Assembly: GCF_011064825.1 (NCBI RefSeq)
Contig: NZ_CP048751.1
Location: forward strand, 1,426,001-1,490,000
Direction of reading: 5' to 3'
DNA from: Brevundimonas mediterranea
GTDB lineage: Bacteria > Pseudomonadota > Alphaproteobacteria > Caulobacterales > Caulobacteraceae
Length of the DNA: 64,000 bases
Below the pieces are notes generated by a model, which did no database searches, was not told the DNA's origin, and saw only the letters and a program-made list of their open reading frames with translations. How positions within the stretch are numbered: the first letter of the stretch is position 1; each line of letters starts with the position of its first letter. Of this stretch, positions 1 through 8,293 are shown one piece after another. Made by a program: the position numbers and the translations under genes.

Positions 1-420
1 CAGCGGCAGGGCCATGGCGTCGCCGACCGACCAGCTCATCTCCGGCTCGCCGCCCTTGTGCACCCCGGCCAGGATCATTTCGGCGTTGTAGTCCAGCACG
101 ATCACCGAGGCGTCCTCGCCGCCGCGCCGCTCCTGGGCCGCGCGCGCCATCTTGGAATAGCGCCGGGCCATGTCGCCGGTGCCGCCGGCCACGTCCAGTA
201 TGGTCTCGCCGGGCCGAGGGTTCAGCTTGGCCGCCGCCGCGTCCTTCCAGAGGCGGTGGACGCCCACGCTCATCAGGTCGTTCATGACGTCATAGCTGGA
301 AGCGACGGAATCGAAGACCCCGCGCACCATCTTGACCTTCTCGCGCGCATCGACGTCGCGGAAGCCGAAAGAGGAACGGTCGCCCGACGAATGCGGGCCG
401 TGGGAGGAGGCGTCGGTCAT
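1..420 (-). CDS. ubiE: UbiE, demethylmenaquinone/ubiquinone C-methyltransferase (N-terminal part)
   Basis: The first 140 codons of a gene that runs off the left edge. UbiE C-methylates the benzoquinone (and naphthoquinone) ring using SAM in ubiquinone biosynthesis. The translation has the UbiE N-terminal block around residues 29-60 ([20 protein letters not shown], then HRLWK) and the SAM-binding motif [12 protein letters not shown] at about 74-84, followed by a motif II-like [10 protein letters not shown] near 106-115. The ATG at 420 gives [20 protein letters not shown], a poorly conserved lead typical of alphaproteobacterial copies. The Crp/Fnr gene ends 31 bp upstream on the same strand. 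Family assignment is firm; the C-terminal half is not visible. Confidence 0.93.
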   Translation of the reverse strand, partial: MTDASSHGPHSSGDRSSFGFRDVDAREKVKMVRGVFDSVASSYDVMNDLMSVGVHRLWKDAAAAKLNPRPGETILDVAGGTGDMARRYSKMARAAQERRGGEDASVIVLDYNAEMILAGVHKGGEPEMSWSVGDAMALPL

Positions 421-451
421 GCGCGCGGTCTAGCGCGTCGCGGGCCGCCCG

Positions 452-1192
452 TCACGCGTCACTAGAGCCTGATCGCATCGCTTCCGACCCGGCTTGGGGC
501 TGGGGCAGTTCGAGATCCTTCATCACCTCGCGCATCAGGCCGTAACAGCCGCACGACGCTTCCTCCAGCCCGTCGCGGTCCAGCACCCGGACCCAGCCCC
601 GGCCCCGCTGGATCAGGTCCTTGCCTTCCAGCACGGTCCCGACCTCGGAGACCGTGGCGCGGCGCACGCCCAGCATGCCGGCGATATCGGCCTGGGTCAG
701 GTCGATCCGATCGTCCTCGGCCCGGTCGTGCAGGGTCAGCAGCCAGCGCGCCAACCGCTCGTCCAGCCGGTGCTGGGCGTTGCAGGCGGCGGCCTGCTGC
801 ACCTGGGCCATCAGGCCTTCGGTGAAACGCGACAGGGCCTGGCGCAGGCCTTCGCTCTCATCCAGCGCCTCGCCGAACACCTCGGCCGAACAGCAGACGG
901 CCACGCCGTCGCGCTGGGAGATGGCGCGGCTGGCGGCGCGGGCGTTGAACGGGCCGCAGGTCACCCCCACCAGGCCCTCGCGCCCGATGGCGGCGGTCTC
1001 CACCATCTTGTCGTCCGGCAGGACGGTCATCAGCGACACCACGCCCTTCAGCGGGAACCAGACCTGATCGACCGCCTCGCCGGCGTCGTACAGCATCTGG
1101 CCGCGCGCGATCTGGTGCTCGCTCAGATGAGGTTCGATCCGCTTCCGGTCGGCCGCGTCCAGAGCGGCGAGCCACAGATTGTCCATATCCAC
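452..1192 (-). CDS. Crp/Fnr family transcriptional regulator
   Basis: A 246-aa one-component regulator: an N-terminal cyclic-nucleotide-binding-like beta barrel (about residues 20-125), a dimerisation helix (about 125-155) and a Crp-type winged helix-turn-helix, with the recognition region near 166-185 ([20 protein letters not shown]). The barrel lacks the Cys cluster of oxygen-sensing Fnr, so the signal is unknown. The nearest type is the broad alphaproteobacterial Crp/Fnr group with the Crp_2 HTH. It is divergent from the phhB-SDR pair, which shares the 144-bp gap, and lies 31 bp upstream of ubiE on the same strand. It could control either side; no Fnr or Crp box was identified by eye. Confidence 0.88.
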   Translation of the reverse strand: MDMDNLWLAALDAADRKRIEPHLSEHQIARGQMLYDAGEAVDQVWFPLKGVVSLMTVLPDDKMVETAAIGREGLVGVTCGPFNARAASRAISQRDGVAVCCSAEVFGEALDESEGLRQALSRFTEGLMAQVQQAAACNAQHRLDERLARWLLTLHDRAEDDRIDLTQADIAGMLGVRRATVSEVGTVLEGKDLIQRGRGWVRVLDRDGLEEASCGCYGLMREVMKDLELPQPQAGSEAMRSGSSDA

Positions 1193-1336
1193 TTCCTCCG
1201 CGCCAGAAACGGCGACGCTTTCGCGACGTCCGATAACGCCAGAGCTTGCTCATGCGTTCCGCGACCGTCGGAGACGCTTGCGCACGCTTGCCGCGATCCG
1301 TCGGGCGCCTTACGCCGGAAGAAAAGAGGAAAGCCC

Positions 1337-1642
1337 ATGACCGACACTCGCCTTGACGTTGCGGAAACCCTGAAGACCCTGCCCGCCTGGCGCCCCCATG
1401 ACGACGACCGGGCGGCCATTTCGCGCAGTCTCAAGTTCGCTGATTTCAACGCCGCCTTCGGCTTCATGACCCGCGTCGCCCTGATGGCCGACAAGATGGA
1501 TCACCATCCGGAATGGTCGAACGTCTATGACCGGGTCGAGGTGTTGCTGACCACCCATGACGCCGACGGCGTGACCGACAAGGACGTGACCCTGGCCCGG
1601 TTCATCGACCGCGCCGCCGCCGACATGGGAGCGATCTCGTGA
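1337..1642 (+). CDS. phhB: 4a-hydroxytetrahydrobiopterin dehydratase (pterin-4a-carbinolamine dehydratase)
   Basis: A 101-aa protein that dehydrates 4a-hydroxy-tetrahydropterin to recycle the cofactor of aromatic amino acid hydroxylases. The catalytic signature is clear: HHPEW at residues 56-60, and a third histidine at 74 in [11 protein letters not shown]. The spacing of these histidines matches the family catalytic triad. The start at 1337 is preceded by GAAAAGAGGAAAG and gives the usual length of about 100 aa. A longer in-frame reading from 494 is rejected because it runs antisense through the Crp/Fnr gene. The last codons overlap the SDR start by 4 bp (GTGA), suggesting a translationally coupled pair. 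No phenylalanine hydroxylase gene lies in the window. Confidence 0.93.
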   Translation: MTDTRLDVAETLKTLPAWRPHDDDRAAISRSLKFADFNAAFGFMTRVALMADKMDHHPEWSNVYDRVEVLLTTHDADGVTDKDVTLARFIDRAAADMGAIS

Positions 1643-2442
1643 GCGCCGCTTCCTCCGCCCGCCCCGGCCGCGTCGCCGGCAAGACCGTCCTGATCACCGG
1701 CGCCGCCGGCGGCCTGGGCGAGGCCATGGCCGCCATGATGGCCCGCGAGGGCGCCCGCCTGGCCCTGACCGACATCGACGGCGGCCGCGTCGCCGCCCTG
1801 GCCGAGCGGATCAACGCCGAAATCCCCGGCGCCGCCTTCGCCTACGCCCACGACGTGGCCAGCGAAGCCGACTGGGAACGGGTCATCGCCGCCGCCGTGG
1901 CCGATCTGGGCGGCCTGTCGGTCCTGGTCAACAACGCCGGCGTCGGCGGCCCTCTGGCCTTCGTCGAACAGGACACGGTCGACAACTGGCAGCGTCAGTA
2001 CGAGATCAATCTGCGTTCGATCATGCTGGGCGCCAAACACGCCATGCCGCACCTGCGCGCCGCCGCCCCGGCCTCGATCGTCAATATCTCGTCCATCGCC
2101 GGCCTGGTCGCCGCCCCCGGCATGGGCGCCTATAACGCCACCAAGGCCGCCGTCTGGATGTACACCAAGACCCTGGCGCTCGAGGCCGCCAAGGCCGACT
2201 GGAACGTCCGCTGCAACTCGGTCCACCCGGTCTTCATCAAGACCCCGATCCTCGACCCCTTCATCGCCCTGGCCGGCGGCGACGAGGCCAAGGCCCACGA
2301 ACGCCTGACCCGCGGCATTCCCCTGAAACGGATCGGCGAACCCGACGACGTGGCCTACTGCGTCCTCTATCTCGCCTCCGACGAGTCCAAGTTCGTCACG
2401 GGGTCCGAGTTCAAGATCGACGGGGGCATGACCGCGCAATAG
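1639..2442 (+). CDS. Short-chain dehydrogenase/reductase (SDR) family oxidoreductase
   Basis: A 267-aa classical SDR starting with GTG inside the phhB stop (GTGA overlap). The cofactor motif TGAAGGLG is at residues 20-27, NNAG at about 98-101, the catalytic Ser near 151, and YNATK places Tyr165 and Lys169. The acidic residue after beta-strand 2 (LTDIDGG) suggests NAD rather than NADP, which is an inference. The C-terminal segment [17 protein letters not shown] is typical of the 3-alpha/20-beta-hydroxysteroid dehydrogenase-like group, but the substrate cannot be read from the sequence. The gene is followed by three tandem palindromes. Confidence 0.9.
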   Translation: MSAASSARPGRVAGKTVLITGAAGGLGEAMAAMMAREGARLALTDIDGGRVAALAERINAEIPGAAFAYAHDVASEADWERVIAAAVADLGGLSVLVNNAGVGGPLAFVEQDTVDNWQRQYEINLRSIMLGAKHAMPHLRAAAPASIVNISSIAGLVAAPGMGAYNATKAAVWMYTKTLALEAAKADWNVRCNSVHPVFIKTPILDPFIALAGGDEAKAHERLTRGIPLKRIGEPDDVAYCVLYLASDESKFVTGSEFKIDGGMTAQ

Positions 2443-2464
2443 GGCGCGCGCGCCCTTTCTTTTG

Positions 2465-2577
2465 GGCCTACCGCGCTTCACGCTGCTTGAGGCCGGGCTT
2501 AGGGGGCCTATCGCGCTTCGCGCTGCTTGAGGCCGGGGAGTCTTTTGGGCCTACCGCGCTTCGCGCTGCTTGAGGCC
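2465..2577. repeat. Three tandem family-A palindromes
   Basis: Three 30-nt palindromes at 2465-2494, 2505-2534 and 2548-2577, all in the same orientation and 40-43 bp apart. Each has the outer arms GGCCTAYCGC and GCTGCTTGAGGCC around a GCTTC(A/G)C core, so the outer GGCC/GGCC and inner GCGC-type arms can pair as a hairpin. The cluster lies between the SDR stop and tRNA-Arg and could act as a transcription end or an mRNA 3' stabiliser, which is an inference. The same element recurs elsewhere in the window (see findings). Confidence 0.85.
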
Positions 2578-2692
2578 AGGGGCGCGCGGCGACGGCGGTT
2601 GGAAGACAGTCATCCGACCGTCATCCGCTTATTCGGGATTGAGGCCGCCCGCAGCTTGCTGTAAGCGGCCCTTTCGGCGTCACGCCGCATGC

Positions 2693-2769
2693 GCACCCGT
2701 AGCTCAGCTGGATAGAGTACTGCCCTCCGAAGGCAGGGGTCACAGGTTCGAATCCTGTCGGGTGCGCCA
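2693..2769 (+). tRNA. tRNA-Arg, anticodon CCG
   Basis: A complete 77-nt cloverleaf with the CCA end encoded. The acceptor stem GCACCCG pairs with CGGGTGC, the D arm contains AGCTCAGCTGGATAGAGT, the anticodon stem CTGCC/GGCAG holds the loop CTCCGAA (anticodon CCG, reading CGG arginine codons), and the T arm is ACAGG-TTCGAAT-CCTGT. The discriminator base is G. CGG is a plausible frequent codon at this GC content. Confidence 0.97.
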
Positions 2770-2786
2770 CTTCCTCACATGAAGTC

Positions 2787-3986
2787 TCAGTCGCCGGACG
2801 AGGGCGTCCAGCCGAAGGCCTTCATCATCACCTCGAACAGATGGGTGTTGGGGAAATAGCCCCGCACCCGTTCGGCGCCGACGCCGATGGCCAGGGCCGG
2901 GACCTCCTCGGCCGTATGGGTGCGGTTGACCATGACATTCTCCAGCCGCACCACGCGGTCGTCGCCGTCCCGCGCCTTCCAGGCCTCATAGCCTTCCAGC
3001 AGGGGCTGGCCGCGACGCCCGCCGTCGACCTGCAGGCCGAAAGAGTGGTCGGCGGTGAAGATCATCAGGGTGTCGTCCAGATCGACGCGCGACTGCACCT
3101 CGGCGATCAGCCGGTCCAGGTCGGCGATGTTCTGCAGGCCTTCGCGCGGATCGTCGGTGTGGGCGTCCCATTCCACCACCAGCAGATAGCCCTTGTCCCC
3201 GGCCTGCAGCAGGTCCAGCGCCCTCAGGGTCGCCGCCCGCACGTCGATCTCTTCGGCCACGACCACGGGCCGCCGGTTCCCCGCCGGCGCCGCCTCCAGC
3301 GTCGCATAGATCGGCCGGTCGTGCGCCTGGGCCAGGCTGTCGTAGCTGACGCCGTTCGCCGCCATCTGTTCGGCGATCTCCGTCCGGCCCGAGCCGATCA
3401 GCACATCCACCCCGTCGCCGAAGCGCGGCGAAAAGGCCTGGGGGAAGATCTCGCCCCATTTGCCGCGGTCGTTCGAATGGGCGTAGGTCGCGGCCGGGGT
3501 CGCGTCGGTGATCGGACGGTCGGTCACCACCCCGGTCAGCAGGCCGTGTTGCTCGGCGTATTCCAGCACCGTCTGGGTCGGGGTCCCGTCGCGCCGGCCG
3601 CGTTCGCCGTCCGGCCCCTGGCTGATCACCCCATTGTGGGTCTTCACCCCGGTCACGATGGCGCTCATGCCGTTGGCCGAGTCCGACACGAAGGCGTCGA
3701 CCGGCGATGTCTCGCTCAGCCCCAGGTTCGGCCACTGCTGGATATGGAGCCTCAGCGGCTCGCCATAGGCCATCACGCTGGCCGCATGGACCGAGGCCAC
3801 GCCCCCGGCGTCCGCCAGAAACAGGATCACATTCTTCGCCCGGCCCTGGCTCTGGCTCTGTTCGACCGGCGGACGGGCCGCCGTCTGGGCCGAGGCTCCA
3901 GAGGCGCCCCCCGAGGCGCCCCCCGAGGCGCAAAGACCGATCGCAAGCGCGAGGGCGGAAACCAGGCGGAGGGAGACAGGGGTCAT
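2787..3986 (-). CDS. Alkaline phosphatase (PhoA-type), secreted
   Basis: A 399-aa phosphomonoesterase of the alkaline phosphatase superfamily. It has an N-terminal signal sequence (hydrophobic residues about 5-20, then a Gly/Ser/Ala-rich stretch with a possible cleavage site near residue 34), so it is probably periplasmic or secreted. The catalytic core starts at [12 protein letters not shown] (metal Asp near 59). The nucleophile is Ser103 in DSANGMSA, and a late metal-binding block [16 protein letters not shown] carries the expected His/Glu pattern. The length is short for PhoA but within range for the bacterial group. It ends 17 bp downstream of the convergent tRNA. No Pho box was identified. 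Confidence 0.88.
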   Translation of the reverse strand: MTPVSLRLVSALALAIGLCASGGASGGASGASAQTAARPPVEQSQSQGRAKNVILFLADAGGVASVHAASVMAYGEPLRLHIQQWPNLGLSETSPVDAFVSDSANGMSAIVTGVKTHNGVISQGPDGERGRRDGTPTQTVLEYAEQHGLLTGVVTDRPITDATPAATYAHSNDRGKWGEIFPQAFSPRFGDGVDVLIGSGRTEIAEQMAANGVSYDSLAQAHDRPIYATLEAAPAGNRRPVVVAEEIDVRAATLRALDLLQAGDKGYLLVVEWDAHTDDPREGLQNIADLDRLIAEVQSRVDLDDTLMIFTADHSFGLQVDGGRRGQPLLEGYEAWKARDGDDRVVRLENVMVNRTHTAEEVPALAIGVGAERVRGYFPNTHLFEVMMKAFGWTPSSGD

Positions 3987-4134
3987 GGGCGTCGGTCCAG
4001 CAAATCAGACAAGGCCGCCCGCGTCCCCCGATCCGCCCCCGCCTGTCTACCGCGAACCTGTGACAGTCGCCCTCCCCCGACCCGGCGGCGATCCGGTTCT
4101 GGGCGGTTCGGGGCGGTCTGGGCGGCTCCGGGGT

Positions 4135-4494
4135 TCAGCCCGCCTCGCCTGTGGCCGCGTCGATCCGCGCCTTCAGCCCGGCCTCGTCCAGCCCCTCGAC
4201 GGAGACCATTTTCAGCCGCGACTGCCCGCCCCGCTCCAGCACGACCGAGGACCGCGACACCCCGAGCGCCTTGGCCAGGAATTTCACCAGGGCGGCGTTG
4301 GCCTCGCCGTCCACGGGCCGGGCGCGCACCCGCACCTTCAGCACGGGCCGGCCTTCGGGATCTGTGTCCCAGCCGTCGATCCGGTCGCTGGACGCGCCGG
4401 GCTGTAGCTTGATCGGAAGTCGGGACAGGGGATCAACCGGCGGCGCGTCGATCCGGGGCGCGATGATCGGCGGCGCGCCAGACCACTTCGACAT
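4135..4494 (-). CDS. DUF167 (YggU-like) family protein
   Basis: A 119-aa protein with the DUF167 pattern: an IKLQPGASSDRIDGW block (about residues 28-42), then VRVRARPVDGEANAALVKFL (about 54-73) and the closing SVVLERGGQSRLKMV. The family is a small conserved fold of unknown function. It is the last gene of a same-strand run etfB-etfA-DUF6883-DUF4926-DUF167. The chosen ATG overlaps the preceding gene by 62 bp. A shorter form beginning near LSRLPIKL would remove the overlap but would need a CTG start, so the N-terminus is uncertain. Confidence 0.85.
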   Translation of the reverse strand: MSKWSGAPPIIAPRIDAPPVDPLSRLPIKLQPGASSDRIDGWDTDPEGRPVLKVRVRARPVDGEANAALVKFLAKALGVSRSSVVLERGGQSRLKMVSVEGLDEAGLKARIDAATGEAG

Positions 4495-4672
4495 CTTCGG
4501 CGCTCAGGGTCGGGGTCGCCCGTTCCACGCCTCTCTCGTCGGCGAACTCCGCCAGGAAGCGGGCCGGGTCGAGCATCATCACGACCGTGCCGCGCTCGCC
4601 CTTCTTCAGGCCCAGATCCGGAAGATCGGCCAGAAGGGCCACGACGTCGAGTTCCTCAATCATGGTCGTCAC
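4433..4672 (-). CDS. DUF4926 domain protein
   Basis: A 79-aa protein. The N-terminal 50 residues match the DUF4926 pattern: LDVVALLADLPDLGLKKGERGTVV, then an acidic FADERG segment. The family is a small SH3-like fold of unknown function (fold from memory). The start codon overlaps the DUF6883 stop by 4 bp (ATGA), so the two are translationally coupled. In many genomes DUF4926 and DUF6883 proteins sit side by side, which suggests a functional pair; a toxin-antitoxin role is possible but untested. The last 15 residues are Arg/Ala-rich and overlap the DUF167 start. Confidence 0.78.
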   Translation of the reverse strand: MTTMIEELDVVALLADLPDLGLKKGERGTVVMMLDPARFLAEFADERGVERATPTLSAEDVEVVWRAADHRAPDRRAAG

Positions 4673-4998
4673 TCCACCATCGCGGTCGTCAGACGGGGAA
4701 CCCCGTCCGATCCTACGATCCAGCCGCTGCGGATCAGCGCCGTGCGACCGCGGAACTCTAGCATGAAGCGGACCCGGTACAGAGTCCCGAACGGCGTCGT
4801 CCCGAACGGCTCGGCCTCGGCCTCCCTGGCCGCTTCCAGAAGCCGGCGTTTCAGATAGGGAGCGTCCGCCCGGGTCAGACCCAGGGCGGACGCGAAGACC
4901 CGGGCCTTGTGTCGGCCTTCCGGGTGGTCCGCCGACAGGCAGTAGGCTTCGATCTTTCCCTCCGGAACGACCGCCTGCCCACCGCCTGGCAGCCTCAT
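4669..4998 (-). CDS. DUF6883 domain protein
   Basis: A 109-aa protein matching the DUF6883 pattern: AVVPEGKIEAYCLSADHPEGRHKARVFASALG at residues 9-40, then LKRRLLEAA and the C-terminal SGWIVGSDGVPRLTTAM. This family appears as stand-alone small proteins beside DUF4926 and as a terminal domain of larger secreted or phage-associated proteins, so it may be a toxin or its partner. That is inference. It starts only 7 bp after the etfA stop and is therefore probably co-transcribed with the electron-transfer genes. Confidence 0.75.
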   Translation of the reverse strand: MRLPGGGQAVVPEGKIEAYCLSADHPEGRHKARVFASALGLTRADAPYLKRRLLEAAREAEAEPFGTTPFGTLYRVRFMLEFRGRTALIRSGWIVGSDGVPRLTTAMVE

Positions 4999-5005
4999 TC
5001 GAGCC

Positions 5006-5935
5006 TCAGCCCAGGGCGGCCATCAGTTCCGGCACGACGGTCTTGTAGTCGCCGACCAGGCCATAATCCGCGACCTGGAAGATCGGGGCGTCCGGGTCCT
5101 TGTTGATGGCGACGATGGTCTTGGAGTCCTTCATCCCGGCCAGGTGCTGGATGGCGCCCGAGATGCCGATGGCGATGTACAGGGCCGGGGCCACCACCTT
5201 GCCGGTCTGGCCGACCTGATAGTCGTTCGGCGCATAGCCCGCATCCACCGCCGCGCGCGAGGCGCCGATGGCGGCGCCCAGCTTGTCGGCCAGGGGTTCC
5301 AGAACCGCGTGGAACTCGTCCGCCGAGCCCAGGGCGCGACCGCCCGAGACCACGATCTTGGCGGCGCCCAGGTCCGGGCGGTCCGACTTGACCATTTCCT
5401 CGGAAACGAAGGCGGTCTTGGCGGCATCGGCGCCCGTGACGCTCTCGATGGCGGCCGAACCGCCTTCAGCGGCGGCGGCGAAGGCCGTCGGACGCACGGT
5501 GATCACCTTCTTGGCGTCGGCCGACTGGACCGTCTCCAGGGCGTTGCCGGCGTAGATGGGCCGCACGAAGGTGTCGGCCGACACCACCTCGATGATGTCC
5601 GAGATCGGGGCGACGTCCAGCTTGGCGGCGATCCGGGGGGCGAAATTCTTCCCGTCCGTGGTCGCGGGCGTCAGGATGGCGTCGTAGCCGGCGGCCAGGG
5701 GCAGGACGGTGTCCGTCACCGCCTCGGCCAGGCCGTGGCCCAGGCCGGCGCTCTCGGCCAGCAGCACCTTGCGGACGCCGGCGATCTTCGAAGCGGCGTC
5801 GGCGGCCGCCTGCACGCCCTGCCCGACGACCAGAACATCCACATCGGACGACAGGGCGAGGGCGGCGGTCACGGTCTTGTTTGTGGTGTCGCGAACGGTC
5901 GAACCGTCGTGATCGGCGATGACGAGGACAGCCAT
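5006..5935 (-). CDS. etfA: Electron transfer flavoprotein subunit alpha
   Basis: A 309-aa FAD-binding subunit that passes electrons from acyl-CoA dehydrogenases to ETF:ubiquinone oxidoreductase. The N-terminus [11 protein letters not shown] and the C-terminal FAD-binding block ([17 protein letters not shown], then [23 protein letters not shown]) are diagnostic. The start at 5935 lies one base after the etfB stop. Its Shine-Dalgarno sequence GGAGC lies inside the end of etfB, so the two are coupled. A longer reading from 5983 would overlap etfB and is rejected. Confidence 0.96.
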   Translation of the reverse strand: MAVLVIADHDGSTVRDTTNKTVTAALALSSDVDVLVVGQGVQAAADAASKIAGVRKVLLAESAGLGHGLAEAVTDTVLPLAAGYDAILTPATTDGKNFAPRIAAKLDVAPISDIIEVVSADTFVRPIYAGNALETVQSADAKKVITVRPTAFAAAAEGGSAAIESVTGADAAKTAFVSEEMVKSDRPDLGAAKIVVSGGRALGSADEFHAVLEPLADKLGAAIGASRAAVDAGYAPNDYQVGQTGKVVAPALYIAIGISGAIQHLAGMKDSKTIVAINKDPDAPIFQVADYGLVGDYKTVVPELMAALG

Positions 5936-5936
5936 A

Positions 5937-6701
5937 TTACAGCGCTCCCACGGACTTGAGCTTGGAAACCAGTTCGGCCGCATCGGCCACCTTGACGCCG
6001 GCCGAGCGTTTCGGCGGCTCGGTGACCTTCAGGACCTTCAGACGGTCGGCGACATCGACGCCGTAGTCGGCGACCGCCTTCATGGCGATCTCCTTCTTCT
6101 TGGCCTTCATGATGTTCGGCAGCGACGCATAGCGCGGCGTGTTCAGCCGCAGGTCCACCGTCACCACGGCCGGCAGGTCCGCCGAGAGCGTCTGCAGGCC
6201 GCCGTCGACCTCGCGCGTCACCGTCGCCTTGCCGCCTTCGATGACCAGTTTCCCGGCGAAGGTCGCCTGGGGCCAGTCCAGCAGGGCGGCCAGCATCTGG
6301 CCCACGGCGTTGTTGTCGCCGTCGATCGACTGTTTGCCCATCAGAACCAGATCGGGCTTTTCTTCCTCGACCACCGCCTTCAGCAGCTTGGCGACCGCCA
6401 GCGGCTCCAGGTCCGCATCCGACTGGATCAGGATGCCCCGATCCGCGCCCATGGCCAGGGCGGTGCGGATGGTTTCCTGGGCCTGGGTCACGCCGATGGA
6501 GACCACGACGATCTCGGTCGCCGTGCCGGCGGCGTGGTGTTCCTTGCCTTCCTTCAGACGAACCGCCTCTTCGACGGCGATTTCGTCGAAGGGGTTCATG
6601 CTCATCTTGACGTTGGCCAGATCGACGCCGGACTGGTCAGCCTTGACGCGGGCCTTGACGTTATAGTCGATCACCCGTTTGACGGGGACGAGAACCTTCA
6701 T
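5937..6701 (-). CDS. etfB: Electron transfer flavoprotein subunit beta
   Basis: A 254-aa AMP-binding subunit of the ETF heterodimer. It starts [16 protein letters not shown] and has the family blocks [19 protein letters not shown] (about residues 32-50), [22 protein letters not shown] (about 120-141) and the C-terminal Lys-rich [11 protein letters not shown]. The ATG at 6701 gives the normal length; the reading frame is open for 50 codons further upstream but lacks homology. It is first in the etfBA run and shares a 115-bp divergent region with the gene at 6817. Confidence 0.96.
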   Translation of the reverse strand: MKVLVPVKRVIDYNVKARVKADQSGVDLANVKMSMNPFDEIAVEEAVRLKEGKEHHAAGTATEIVVVSIGVTQAQETIRTALAMGADRGILIQSDADLEPLAVAKLLKAVVEEEKPDLVLMGKQSIDGDNNAVGQMLAALLDWPQATFAGKLVIEGGKATVTREVDGGLQTLSADLPAVVTVDLRLNTPRYASLPNIMKAKKKEIAMKAVADYGVDVADRLKVLKVTEPPKRSAGVKVADAAELVSKLKSVGAL

Positions 6702-6816
6702 GGGTCTATCCGTGAATTCGCCTGAATGTAGGGGCAGGACATGGAGCGGTCGCGAAGGCCTGTCAACGTAACGCGGGGTCAAGCTCCCGTGCAAAACCCG
6801 CCTAACGGATCCTGAG

Positions 6817-7161
6817 ATGAAGCGTTTCCTGACCTTTCCCCGCCTGGCCATGATCTTCTTCGCCCTGTTCGGCGTCGCCGTGGCGGGGGTTTTCGCGGTC
6901 CAGGCCTATTGGGTCGCGCCGGGCGAACGCTGCGAGGCGGCGGGCAAATGGTACGACATGGACAACCGCATCTGCGCCCAGCCCATCTCCATCGCCGAGA
7001 TCACCGGCCGCCCCAACGGCGTCTCGCGCGCCCAGGCCTCGGATGAAAAGAACCGCGAACTGATCCGCATCGAAGACCAACTCGCCGCCCAGGACCGCGC
7101 CCGCGCCGCCGAAATCACCCGCCAGAAAGCGGCCCTGGCGGCGGCCCGACCGGCGACCTGA
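6817..7161 (+). CDS. Small single-pass membrane protein, unknown function
   Basis: A 114-aa protein that I cannot assign to a family. Residues 8-29 ([22 protein letters not shown]) form one hydrophobic segment after a Lys/Arg start. The rest is probably periplasmic, has two Cys (in [21 protein letters not shown], which could form a disulfide) and ends in an Ala/Arg/Glu-rich helix (about 70-110) with coiled-coil character. Codon usage matches the neighbours. It is divergent from etfB and lies just before a palindromic element. Confidence 0.75.
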   Translation: MKRFLTFPRLAMIFFALFGVAVAGVFAVQAYWVAPGERCEAAGKWYDMDNRICAQPISIAEITGRPNGVSRAQASDEKNRELIRIEDQLAAQDRARAAEITRQKAALAAARPAT

Positions 7162-7167
7162 CCACCC

Positions 7168-7326
7168 TTCACCTCCCCGTCGGACAGGCGAGAGCGTCAG
7201 CGAACGCCAGGAGGGGGCGACTCGGCGCCAGACGCTCTTGGGGGCCACCCCACCGCCGGAGGCGCCCCCGCCTGGTCGCAAGCGCGACCTGTCCTCCCCA
7301 CGCGCCTTCGCGCGCGGAGAGGTGAC
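7168..7326. repeat. Imperfect inverted-repeat element of about 160 bp
   Basis: The left end CACCTCCCCG with a nearby GGACAGG mirrors the right end CCTGTCC with CGGAGAGGTG. The interior contains further mirrored GC blocks (CAGGAGGGGGC against GCCCCCGCCTGG) and a central GCGCCTTCGCGCGC hairpin near the right end. It fills the gap between the membrane-protein gene and the convergent adenosyltransferase gene and holds no ORF with homology. It resembles a MITE or large REP-type unit. Confidence 0.6.
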
Positions 7327-7366
7327 GCCGCCCTCTCTTCTTTCGTCCTGTATGGGCGGTGCAGCC

Positions 7367-7939
7367 CTACCGCGTCGCCCCCGGCTTCCACTTCACATCA
7401 TTGGCCCCGTTCGCATTCGCCCGCCGCCCCGCCACGAACAGATGGTCCGACAGCCGGTTCAGATACCGCACCGCCGCGCCATTGACTGCTTCCCCCGCTT
7501 CAACCAGCCGCACCGCCTCGCGTTCGGCCCGGCGGCACACGGTCCGGGCCACGTGCAGATGGGTCGACAGGGGCGAGCCGCCGGGCAGGATGAAACTGTC
7601 CAGCGGCTTCAGGCTCTCGTTCATCCAGTCGATTTCCTGCTCCAGCCGCTCAACCTGGCTGTCGAGGATGCGCAGCGCTTCCCAGGCCGGCGGCGGGTCC
7701 AGCGGCGTCGCCAGGTCGGCGCCCAGGTCGAACAGCTCGTTCTGGATCCGGGCCAGCATGGCGTCGATCCGGTCGTTCTGGCCGCTGTTCAGCCGGGCCA
7801 CGCCCAGGACGGCGTTCAGCTCGTCCACCGCGCCGTAGGCCTCGACCCGGGGATCAGCCTTGGACACCGGCGCGCCCGAGGCCAGGCGGGTCTGCCCGTC
7901 GTCGCCGGTGCGGGTGTAGATCTTGTTCAGCGTCACCAT
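7367..7939 (-). CDS. Cob(I)yrinic acid a,c-diamide adenosyltransferase (PduO type)
   Basis: A 190-aa ATP:cob(I)alamin adenosyltransferase that makes adenosylcobalamin. The N-terminal signature IYTRTGDDGQT (residues 7-17) binds ATP. VEAYGAVDELNAVLG (about 31-45) and the C-terminal VCRRAEREAVRL...LNRLSDHLFVAGR (about 137-175) are typical of the PduO-type trimer. It begins 3 bp after the HIG1-like gene, so the two are probably one transcript. Confidence 0.94.
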   Translation of the reverse strand: MVTLNKIYTRTGDDGQTRLASGAPVSKADPRVEAYGAVDELNAVLGVARLNSGQNDRIDAMLARIQNELFDLGADLATPLDPPPAWEALRILDSQVERLEQEIDWMNESLKPLDSFILPGGSPLSTHLHVARTVCRRAEREAVRLVEAGEAVNGAAVRYLNRLSDHLFVAGRRANANGANDVKWKPGATR

Positions 7940-7942
7940 GGA

Positions 7943-8146
7943 TCAGGCCCCCTGCGTCGCCTTCCACACCATGCCGACGACCAGGATCAGCACGGCGACG
8001 GCCTGAAGCCCGACCCGCCAGCGCATCAGCCTGTTGGAATGGCTCCGGGCGTAGTCCCCGCCCCGGAACAGCGAATAGAGGCCCAGACCCAGCGTCACCG
8101 TGACGGCGAGGATGGCGGCGACGACCAGGATGTCGAACATCTGCAT
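7943..8146 (-). CDS. HIG1-domain (twin transmembrane) protein
   Basis: A 67-aa inner-membrane protein with two hydrophobic helices (about residues 4-26 and 46-63) joined by a short polar loop. The loop and second helix carry NRLMRWRVGLQ, the conserved signature of hypoxia-induced HIG1-type proteins, which bind respiratory supercomplexes in mitochondria. Function in bacteria is inferred. ATG at 8146, with an alternative ATG two codons in. It is first in the run with the adenosyltransferase. Confidence 0.8.
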   Translation of the reverse strand: MQMFDILVVAAILAVTVTLGLGLYSLFRGGDYARSHSNRLMRWRVGLQAVAVLILVVGMVWKATQGA

Positions 8147-8269
8147 GCCCCTGTTCTAGTCCCCGCGCGCGTCGGACGCCAGCGACCGAGCCCGTGCTGA
8201 TCCCGCCGGAGCCGGGGATGGATTCGCCGACCCCCGGTTTTTCTGCGCGACAGCTAAGCCATTAGTCAC

Positions 8270-8285
8270 GATTGGCGTTGCAATC
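8270..8285. promoter_or_regulatory. Inverted repeat upstream of the 384-aa gene
   Basis: GATTG and CAATC arms separated by 6 nt, ending 8 bp before the ATG at 8294 and within the divergent gap 8147-8293. The position would suit an operator over the ribosome-binding region. This is a visual call only. Confidence 0.3.
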
Positions 8286-8293
8286 TGCGCGTC

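Noticed and set aside
494..1336. A long in-frame extension upstream of phhB, readable as a 382-aa protein
   Set aside because: It runs antisense through the well-supported Crp/Fnr gene and has no homology; the phhB ATG at 1337 gives the normal length.
2465..2577. A CRISPR array, because of regular 40-43 bp spacing
   Set aside because: Units are palindromes with very short, non-unique spacers, no cas genes are in the window, and the same unit recurs singly elsewhere.
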